Assembly (NCBI RefSeq): GCF_014904755.1
Contig: NZ_JACZFQ010000123.1
Location: forward strand, 1 to 57,908
Reading direction: 5' to 3'
Source of the DNA: Neoluteolibacter marinus
Lineage (GTDB): Bacteria > Verrucomicrobiota > Verrucomicrobiia > Verrucomicrobiales > Akkermansiaceae
Length of the DNA stretch: 57,908 bases
This document shows, one piece after another, positions 42,687-47,918 of this stretch (its first letter is position 1; every line of letters starts with the position of its first letter). A program made the translations under genes and the position numbers. The notes beneath the pieces were generated by a model that saw only the letters and a program-made list of their open reading frames with translations, was not told the origin of the DNA and searched no databases.

Positions 42687-43349
42687 TCACTTCGCGGGCT
42701 CGACCGGCAGCGCCGGCTCCGGCTCCAGGGCGACCGCCACCTCGGTGGGGATGGCCCCCAGGCTGATGCCCATGCCTTCCGTCCAGCGGTACCAGAAGCC
42801 GCTGTCCAGGTCGCGGAACTCCACCAGGATGGGCCGGTCGTCGCGGTAGATGGTGCCGCGCAGCGGGCGGCCGGTCTCATTGGTCCAGAACAGCTGGACG
42901 CGGTCGATCTTCCCCTCGGCGTCCAGGCAGGTCTTGACGCGGTAGGTCACGCCGTCCCGCTCCTGGGTGGTCTGGATGCAGCCGTCGCCGGTGAGCATGA
43001 GATTGGAACACGCCGGCAGCGCCAGCAACGCAGCGCACGCCGCCACCAGCCATGGAGACGCGGACGTGCGCTGCGCGACGCTGTCGTCATGAGCGGCAGC
43101 GGTATCCCGCCCGCTGCCTTCCCCGGCGGACACACCCGCGCCGCCGGAAGAGTCGTCGTCGAAAAGGGTCACCCGCCCGGTCGTCGCGAAGCGGACCAGC
43201 AAGTTCAGCGCGCCTAGTACTTCCAGCGCGCTCACCGGATTCTTCTCCAGCCACTCCGCCACCGGCGGGATGAAGGTGGACACCAGGACCAGGGCATTCA
43301 GCCACACGGTCTTCGATTGATAGAACGGTTTCGGCGGGGTCGGATTCAT
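42687..43349 (-). CDS. Holin-like membrane protein joined to a lipoprotein-like C-terminal half
   Basis: This is a 220-aa product. The first 65 residues (MNPTPPKPFYQSKTVWLNALVLVSTFIPPVAEWL..., LEVLGALNLLVRFATTGR) read like a small phage holin with two membrane segments. Residues about 98-113 form a third hydrophobic segment ending LLALPACSN, which looks like a lipobox. The rest (CIQTTQERDGVTYRVKTCLDAEGK...) is a soluble beta-rich domain. It may be a fused lysis protein, holin plus outer-membrane partner. The start is the ATG giving MNPTPPK, not the upstream codon at 43406. Confidence 0.55.
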   Translation of the reverse strand: MNPTPPKPFYQSKTVWLNALVLVSTFIPPVAEWLEKNPVSALEVLGALNLLVRFATTGRVTLFDDDSSGGAGVSAGEGSGRDTAAAHDDSVAQRTSASPWLVAACAALLALPACSNLMLTGDGCIQTTQERDGVTYRVKTCLDAEGKIDRVQLFWTNETGRPLRGTIYRDDRPILVEFRDLDSGFWYRWTEGMGISLGAIPTEVAVALEPEPALPVEPAK

Positions 43350-43492
43350 GGGCGGTGCTTCGTGACAGCCGCACCTTGCCACGCCGCCGCCCGCTTGCTC
43401 GGACACCCGCCGTCACCCACCCACAGGCACCCTCAGAATTCTCCGCCCCCCTGCCTTTCCACTAGGCACTTTCCACTCGCCACTCGGCACTA

Positions 43493-43801
43493 TCACGCGC
43501 ATCCACGCCGCGCCGCGTCTTGCCTGCGCGTCTTATAGCTCATCGCACTCTCCCAATCAATCCGCCACTTGGCGTTGCCGCGGGCGCTGGGGTTCTTGTA
43601 AGCCTTCAGACCGCCGCCCGCTTCGCCCAGCTCGCAGAGCCGGCGCACCGTGTCGGCATGGTAGCCCAGGATCCGCGACGCCCGCTTCACGTCGATCTCC
43701 TTGACCACCGCGACCCGCTGCGGGCGCACCGTGAAAGACCCGTCCGCATTCGCCGTCTGCACGGCCTCGAAGAGCATCATCTGCGACGGTTGGCTGGCCA
43801 T
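43493..43801 (-). CDS. Small DNA-binding protein with an excisionase/MerR-like helix-turn-helix
   Basis: This is a 102-aa product. The segment VKRASRILGYHADTVRRLCELGEAGGGLKAYKNP..KWRIDWESAMSY is a winged helix-turn-helix like those of excisionases and phage Cox proteins. It may regulate late transcription, in the place of Mu Mor/C, or assist excision. No partner can be fixed from the sequence. Confidence 0.6.
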   Translation of the reverse strand: MASQPSQMMLFEAVQTANADGSFTVRPQRVAVVKEIDVKRASRILGYHADTVRRLCELGEAGGGLKAYKNPSARGNAKWRIDWESAMSYKTRRQDAARRGCA

Positions 43802-43893
43802 GCGCCCAGCATACCCGCACCGCTCGTTTGCTCACGCTGGCCGGCCGCTACAGGGTGAGGGGGGGCATTGTTACCTCCCGGCGGCAAGGAGTG

Positions 43894-44223
43894 TTACTCA
43901 CCCTTCAGCTCCCGGAGGATCGCCTCGGACTGCTCAAGCAGCCGGCGCGTTTCAGCGCGACGGGCGTCGCGGCTTGCATCCGACTCCTCAGCCAAGCGCT
44001 TCAGTTCGTCCATGCGTTGGCGGGATTCCTCCGTGGCTATCTGGTCTTTCAGATCAGCAAGCTTCTGCTCCAAACGTTCAACGTCCCGACGCAGGCGGGT
44101 ATTCTCATATCGCAACTGTGCCGACTGCTGCGCCGCCCAGTCGCCGGACTGGTCCTCATCTTTACAGGAGACAAGGAGCAAGGCGGTGGCGAACAGAGCC
44201 ATTGATTTCGAAGGGAGTTTCAT
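43894..44223 (-). CDS. Coiled-coil lipoprotein (spanin-like)
   Basis: This is a 109-aa product. The lipobox LLVSC is at residues 14-18 after MKLPSKSMALFATA, and the rest is an almost continuous coiled coil (RYENTRLRRDVERLEQKLADLKDQ...). Anchoring in the outer membrane with a helical periplasmic rod fits a spanin subunit; its location in the lysis region supports this. It starts at the ATGA overlap with the 77-aa gene. Confidence 0.6.
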   Translation of the reverse strand: MKLPSKSMALFATALLLVSCKDEDQSGDWAAQQSAQLRYENTRLRRDVERLEQKLADLKDQIATEESRQRMDELKRLAEESDASRDARRAETRRLLEQSEAILRELKGE

Positions 44224-44453
44224 GACGAAAAATCTGCAACGAGGACGCACCGGCAATACTCGCTTTCACAGCCACAATGCCACGGGACTGTCACTTTATC
44301 CAGATGCAGGACCGTCCCGTGTGCTGCCAAGCAAACCGCGCACTCATTCCCATCTCCAGCAGCGAGCCACCTGACCTTTTCGACGCCTGAGTCGCGCAAT
44401 CGTTCCAGGCCTTCCAAGGCTAGGGCTTCCATCTCCTCTTTGAGCGTCTTCAT
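44220..44453 (-). CDS. Standalone miniature MuF-type zinc-motif protein
   Basis: This is a 77-aa protein. The segment RWLAAGDGNECAVCLAAHGTVLHLDKV..WHCGCESEYCRCVL closely resembles the C-terminal signature of SPP1 gp7/Mu F head proteins (WLAAGDG-x-C-x2-C-x3-HG ... C-x-C-R-C). The same signature is at the end of the portal fusion (KWLAAGDGRERDSHRAAHG...NCRCV), but there the Cys pair is lost. Here all Cys are present and probably bind zinc. Its function as an independent gene is unknown. Confidence 0.6.
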   Translation of the reverse strand: MKTLKEEMEALALEGLERLRDSGVEKVRWLAAGDGNECAVCLAAHGTVLHLDKVTVPWHCGCESEYCRCVLVADFSS

Positions 44454-44484
44454 GGGGGGATTTCACAGTCGATTCACCGGCGTT

Positions 44485-44805
44485 TCACCGGCCCTTCTTC
44501 TTCGGGTATTTCACCTTCTTACGTTCACTAACAGAAGGGGACCCGTCATGCTCTTCCGCCACCTTCTGCGTCGGCGGCATCTCGACCACCTTCTTCGGCT
44601 TCGGCCCGCCCTTGCCGGAGCGGTCGGGAGCGAAGGCAGCTTCATCGGGTATCTCGATACCCTCGCGCTGCAGCTTCTCCAGGATGGCGTCTCGTATCCA
44701 CTGACTCCGCGGCGAGCCACGCCTGCACTTCTCCGCCGCCTCGAACAGTCGCCCGTCTACGTGGAGGGTGATGAGCTTCTGGGTGTTGGTGCGCTCCGCG
44801 GCCAT
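44485..44805 (-). CDS. Ribbon-helix-helix (CopG/Arc-like) regulator heading the leftward operon
   Basis: This is a 106-aa product. Residues about 9-48 (KLITLHVDGRLFEAAEKCRRGSPRSQWIRDAILEKLQREGIEI) form a ribbon-helix-helix domain, followed by a basic tail (KGGPKPKKVVEM...KKKGR). The stretch RSQWIRDAILEKLQREG is nearly the same as RSKWIREAIREKAEREG of the divergent rightward protein at 44928-45119. It probably represses one or both central promoters and may replace the Mu c repressor. Confidence 0.7.
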   Translation of the reverse strand: MAAERTNTQKLITLHVDGRLFEAAEKCRRGSPRSQWIRDAILEKLQREGIEIPDEAAFAPDRSGKGGPKPKKVVEMPPTQKVAEEHDGSPSVSERKKVKYPKKKGR

Positions 44806-44818
44806 CTGCGGCCCACGG

Positions 44819-44907
44819 TATTACACCCGATCGCGGCGCATTCAAGCCGCGCCTCTTCAAAATATTACAAGAATCTCATTGCCAGACTCAATATTACTCA
44901 ATATTAC
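44819..44907. promoter_or_regulatory. Central divergent control region with TATTAC operator-like repeats
   Basis: The 122-bp gap between the two divergent ribbon-helix-helix genes is the most AT-rich stretch nearby. It holds four copies of TATTAC: 44819-44824, 44863-44868, 44892-44897 and 44902-44907. The last two form a perfect tandem TCAATATTAC repeat with a 10-bp period. Ribbon-helix-helix proteins bind such tandem sites on one DNA face. I infer that the early and late promoters both lie here. Confidence 0.65.
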
Positions 44908-44927
44908 AAACGCCAACCTAACCACCG

Positions 44928-45119
44928 ATGCCCAAACACGCTTCCACCAAGTCCCGCGGCGCTGTCACCAAGGACGAATCCCACCTCGTCACTGTCTGGG
45001 TTCCCATCCCCGTAGTCGCAGGAATCGACGCCGCCGTTAAGCGCCGGGACACCGACCGCTCCAAATGGATCCGCGAGGCGATCCGCGAGAAAGCCGAGCG
45101 TGAAGGTCAACCGATCTAA
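44928..45119 (+). CDS. Ribbon-helix-helix regulator heading the rightward operon
   Basis: This is a 63-aa product. The segment LVTVWVPIPVVAGIDAAVKRRDTDRSKWIREAIREKAEREG is a ribbon-helix-helix domain. It is the first gene of the early arm and may act in opposition to, or as heterodimer with, the 44485-44805 protein, in the position of Mu Ner. No Shine-Dalgarno is seen; the leader is CTAACCACCG. Confidence 0.7.
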   Translation: MPKHASTKSRGAVTKDESHLVTVWVPIPVVAGIDAAVKRRDTDRSKWIREAIREKAEREGQPI

Positions 45120-45238
45120 AACCACCGATCCATCAACGGACCGAAAAACCAGCAGCAAAGCCCTTTCTGCGCCTAGCCCCGCGAATGTCCGATTCTGGGA
45201 ACACTTGGCCGATTTCCACCCCACAGGAACCCCTTCCC

Positions 45239-45334
45239 ATGAGCCTCACCACCGCCGCCGTCCTCTGCTTCGTCGTCCACGTCGGCTGCTTCCTGGTCGC
45301 CTTCCTCACCCACCGCCTCAAGCCCAGCCACTGA
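45239..45334 (+). CDS. 31-aa single-span membrane peptide
   Basis: The peptide MSLTTAAVLCFVVHVGCFLV then AFLTHRLKPSH has one clear membrane helix and a basic C-terminus. An AGGAA ribosome-binding site lies 9 nt before the ATG, and the next gene begins 6 bp after its stop. It may alter the host membrane early in infection, or be a tiny regulator. Confidence 0.5.
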   Translation: MSLTTAAVLCFVVHVGCFLVAFLTHRLKPSH

Positions 45335-45340
45335 CCTCCC

Positions 45341-45616
45341 ATGCTCACCCCGGACACCGCCGACCGAATCGACCTGGGCTTGCTCCGTCTCCGCGAGCTG
45401 CAAGCCGCCGGCGCAGCGCCGCCGCCCGGTCAAGTCAGTCTCCGCACGCTCGCCGCGGAGTGCGGCTGTTCCCAGGACACCATCATCCAGATCGAGCGCC
45501 TCGCGAAGGCCAAGCTCGCCCGCGGCCTCCTGGAGATCGAGGCCGACCTCCCGCCCCGTCTCGCCCGCCTCCTGCGCAGCCAGCTGGAGGACCCCGCCCA
45601 GCCCGAACTCTTCTGA
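45341..45616 (+). CDS. Sigma-70 region-4-like helix-turn-helix protein
   Basis: This is a 91-aa product. The middle part (VSLRTLAAECGCSQDTIIQIERLAKAKLARGL) is a sigma region 4-type helix-turn-helix. It ends with PAQPELF, encoded in the first copy of the 25-bp direct repeat. It could modulate the switch to middle genes. Confidence 0.6.
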   Translation: MLTPDTADRIDLGLLRLRELQAAGAAPPPGQVSLRTLAAECGCSQDTIIQIERLAKAKLARGLLEIEADLPPRLARLLRSQLEDPAQPELF

Positions 45617-45619
45617 ACC

Positions 45620-46018
45620 ATGAAACCGGCCAGCATCCTAGATTCCATCCAGCCTTGTGGGTGCGTGACGCACGCAGATTTCCAGAAATACCTGCCAGAA
45701 ATCTCCCCGGCCACACTCGGGAAGCTCATCGAAAAGGCGGCGGAGAAAGGCCGAGACCTCGGCCGCGGCAATCGGCTCCAGCCCCCACCGCTGGCCACTG
45801 AAAGTCCCGTCCAGCACGGAATCACGAAGCAGGAGGGCCCGACCGGGAATCTCCAGATCCTGGGCCACGAAGATCAGCTGCAGGAAGCTGGCCTTGGCTC
45901 CGGCCTCATCGGTCCAGGAGACATGCCACTGACCGCCTCCCAGCCGCGCAAAGCGGCGAATCCAACCAGCGCGCAGCAGGCATTCGAGGACGGCTTCCAT
46001 CGCAGCGATCCCACCTGA
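45620..46018 (+). CDS. Possible early-operon protein (132 aa); overlaps an equally plausible minus-strand gene
   Basis: It starts 3 bp after the previous stop with the same TGAACCATG junction as other early genes. The N-terminus (MKPASILDSIQPCGCVTHADFQKYLPEISPATLG, LIEKAAEKGRD) is plausible, but the second half is Gln/Pro/Gly-rich and looks less protein-like. Only one of the two strands is likely to be coding. It lies fully inside the bracketed segment. Confidence 0.4.
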   Translation: MKPASILDSIQPCGCVTHADFQKYLPEISPATLGKLIEKAAEKGRDLGRGNRLQPPPLATESPVQHGITKQEGPTGNLQILGHEDQLQEAGLGSGLIGPGDMPLTASQPRKAANPTSAQQAFEDGFHRSDPT

Positions 46019-46027
46019 ACCCCGCAC
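45638..46027 (-). CDS. Possible moron gene, 129 aa, opposite strand to the early operon
   Basis: The frame begins MRGSGGIAAMEAVLECLLRAG and continues IRRFARLGGGQWHVSWTDEAGAK, LQLIFVAQDLEIPGRALLLRD and AEVSAFLRRLFDELPE, with amino-acid composition closer to a folded protein than the plus-strand frame. It spans the whole bracketed segment. An insertion with a gene in opposite orientation would be a typical moron. Function unknown. Confidence 0.4.
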   Translation of the reverse strand: MRGSGGIAAMEAVLECLLRAGWIRRFARLGGGQWHVSWTDEAGAKASFLQLIFVAQDLEIPGRALLLRDSVLDGTFSGQRWGLEPIAAAEVSAFLRRLFDELPECGRGDFWQVFLEICVRHAPTRLDGI

Positions 46028-46091
46028 CCCCGCCCAGCCCGAACTCTTCTGATTTCAGCTTTCAACTTTCCGCTTTTCAGCTTTTCCCACC

Positions 46092-46349
46092 ATGAACCCC
46101 CACCTCGTCACCATCTCCGCGCTGTCCGTCCCACGCGACGGCTTCACCCACAAGGTCGTCACCCCCGCCGCACGCCAGGGCATCCGGGTCGGCTCCATCG
46201 CCGATGCCCGCAAGGTCGCCGCCGCCTACCGCCCCCACGACGGCCGCCCCGTCGAGATCCACGACAAGACCCGCGCCGCCGGGCCCCTCTCCACCCCGGC
46301 GAAACAAGCCGCCCGCGCCGTCGCCCTGGGCCTCCGCCTCACCCGCTGA
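46092..46349 (+). CDS. Early phage protein of unknown function
   Basis: This is an 85-aa basic product (MNPHLVTISALSVPRDGFTHKVVTPAARQGIRVG...). It is preceded by a TTTCAGC-type linker and has no Shine-Dalgarno. No motif. Confidence 0.5.
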   Translation: MNPHLVTISALSVPRDGFTHKVVTPAARQGIRVGSIADARKVAAAYRPHDGRPVEIHDKTRAAGPLSTPAKQAARAVALGLRLTR

Positions 46350-46362
46350 ACCACCTTTCACC

Positions 46363-47169
46363 ATGGCCAAGAAATCCACACCCACCCGCCAGTCAAAGCT
46401 CGCCCTGCAGGGCGAATCCACCGGCCCGAATTGGGACCGGGCCCGCCACATCCTCGCCGGCATCAAGACCTGCATCCGCCTGGGCCTCGCCGGCCAAGTC
46501 CTCCTCGGGCAGGAGCTGCTCGCCCTGAAAATCGACCTGGGTTTCACCCGCGGCGGCGACCGGCGATCAAACCCGCACGATGCGGGTTTGAAATCCCTCA
46601 ACCGCACCTGGGAGGACTGGTGCAAGTCGGAGCTAGGCATCAGCGACGACACAGCTGCCCGCTTCATCGCCTGCCACGAGGCCGCCAAGCTCCGGGTCAA
46701 GAAACTCGGCGGCCAGCCTCGCCTGCTGATCCTCCTGGAGACCCCGCCCGGCCAGCTCAGCGAAGAGAACCACACCATCCTCGCCGGCATGGTGGACAAG
46801 CTGGTCGATGGCGAAAGCCAGAAGGACCTGCTGGAGGAACTCAAGATCGCCAAGCAGCACAAGGCCCTCACCGGCGGCGCGAATCCCGCGCCCGCCAAGC
46901 CGACCGAGAATCAGGCCGCCGAGCAGCTCGCCTTCGCCTTCTTCTCCAAGGTCCCCGACACCGTCGCCAAGATCCAGAAGGGCGTCACCGGCCTGATGAC
47001 CGCGCCGGACTACAAAGCCTATCTCTACCGCCTGCCGGTCAGTGGCGACGGCGGCCTCGAATCCCTCGCCGCCTCCCTGGAAGAGGCCATCGCCGGGGAC
47101 CTTTCCCGGATGCTCGCCGACGTCAAGGAAGCGATCGCGTCCAAGCTCCAGTCCATCGCCGCCGCCTGA
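46363..47169 (+). CDS. Early phage protein, DUF3102-like helical protein
   Basis: This is a 268-aa product from the ATG giving MAKKSTPTRQSK. The N-terminal third (WDRARHILAGIKTCIRLGLAGQVLLGQELLAL, TWEDWCKSELGISDDTAARFI) resembles DUF3102/ParB-like helical segments of phage and plasmid proteins. The C-terminus is a long helix bundle. Probably DNA- or replication-associated; not certain. Confidence 0.55.
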   Translation: MAKKSTPTRQSKLALQGESTGPNWDRARHILAGIKTCIRLGLAGQVLLGQELLALKIDLGFTRGGDRRSNPHDAGLKSLNRTWEDWCKSELGISDDTAARFIACHEAAKLRVKKLGGQPRLLILLETPPGQLSEENHTILAGMVDKLVDGESQKDLLEELKIAKQHKALTGGANPAPAKPTENQAAEQLAFAFFSKVPDTVAKIQKGVTGLMTAPDYKAYLYRLPVSGDGGLESLAASLEEAIAGDLSRMLADVKEAIASKLQSIAAA

Positions 47170-47206
47170 ACTACGGCGCACCTAGTAACCCGCAACCACC
47201 AATGCC

Positions 47207-47392
47207 ATGGAAACCACCGACTGCATCATCACCGCCGGCGTCTTCGCCGGGGGCATCATCGGCTACCTCGCCGCCATCCTCATGACCGCCGGCAAGATCA
47301 AGGACGCCGAGCGCAAGACATGGAGACAGGCCGAAAACCTCCACCGCGCCCGCGCCATCCAGGACCTCCGCGACACCACCCGCCTCTTCTGA
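47207..47392 (+). CDS. Small membrane protein
   Basis: This is a 61-aa product (METTDCIITAGVFAGGIIGY, LAAILMTAGK, then a charged helix) with one membrane helix and a cytoplasmic basic tail ending LRDTTRLF. Small early membrane proteins of phages often affect superinfection or host physiology, but nothing specific is seen. Confidence 0.5.
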   Translation: METTDCIITAGVFAGGIIGYLAAILMTAGKIKDAERKTWRQAENLHRARAIQDLRDTTRLF

Positions 47393-47417
47393 CCAATCCC
47401 CAATTCCCACGCCAGCC

Positions 47418-47738
47418 ATGAACATGCTCCAAGAAGCCGCTCACCAGGAGCGCCGCGCCAACCGCGAGGCCACCGGGCCCCGCAAGCGTGACAACTTCGG
47501 CAAGGCCGACTGCCCGCTGCCCTTCGACATCCAGCCCTCCACCCACGGCCGACTCGAAGAACTCGGCCCCGCCGCCCTGCGCGCCAAGCTCCGCAACGCC
47601 GAGGAACAGCTCACCTATTGGCGGGGAGCCCGCTTCCGCGCCTGGACCCGGCAGGACAAGCAGGCCGCCGGTGCCCGCGTCCTCCTCTGGGAGATGGAAC
47701 TCGCCGCCATCAAACGCCGCTTCACCCCCACCATCTGA
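47418..47738 (+). CDS. Early phage protein of unknown function
   Basis: This is a 106-aa Arg/Ala-rich helical product (MNMLQEAAHQERRANREATGP...RLEELGPAALRAKLRNAEEQL). No domain is recognised. It lies in the early operon, 6 bp before the next ATG. Confidence 0.5.
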   Translation: MNMLQEAAHQERRANREATGPRKRDNFGKADCPLPFDIQPSTHGRLEELGPAALRAKLRNAEEQLTYWRGARFRAWTRQDKQAAGARVLLWEMELAAIKRRFTPTI

Positions 47739-47743
47739 AAGCC

Positions 47744-47896
47744 ATGTCTGACGCGACTCTCCGAAACAAGGCCATCGCTTACGACCGGATCCGCGAGCTT
47801 CTCCGCCTCCCCCCCATGGCCGCCCCCGCCGACGTCGTGCGCGCCGCCAAGGCACTCGTCGAGCGATCCAAGACGCCATCCACCACTGATCACTGA
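47744..47896 (+). CDS. Small early phage protein, 50 aa
   Basis: MSDATLRNKAIAYDRIREL then LRLPPMAAPADVVRAAKAL is a compact helical peptide. Its stop lies within the ACTGATCAC repeats before the transposase gene. The start ATG follows GAAAGCC. Confidence 0.5.
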   Translation: MSDATLRNKAIAYDRIRELLRLPPMAAPADVVRAAKALVERSKTPSTTDH

Positions 47897-47914
47897 TCAC
47901 TTTCCACTGATCAC
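47885..47914. repeat. Three copies of ACTGATCAC immediately before the transposase gene
   Basis: Copies are at 47885-47893, 47892-47900 and 47906-47914; each contains the palindrome TGATCA. The position 5 bp before the MuA-like ATG suggests an operator or a translation-control site, but similar low-complexity linkers occur elsewhere in this phage. Confidence 0.5.
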
Positions 47915-47918
47915 TTCC

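Larger units (their letters stand above)
45592..46052. repeat. 25-bp perfect direct repeat bracketing a 411-bp segment
   Basis: CCCCGCCCAGCCCGAACTCT-TCTGA occurs at 45592-45616 (the end of the helix-turn-helix gene, including its stop) and again at 46028-46052. Removing one copy plus 45617-46027 restores a simple join to the next linker. This looks like the scar of an insertion or tandem duplication. Confidence 0.8.
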
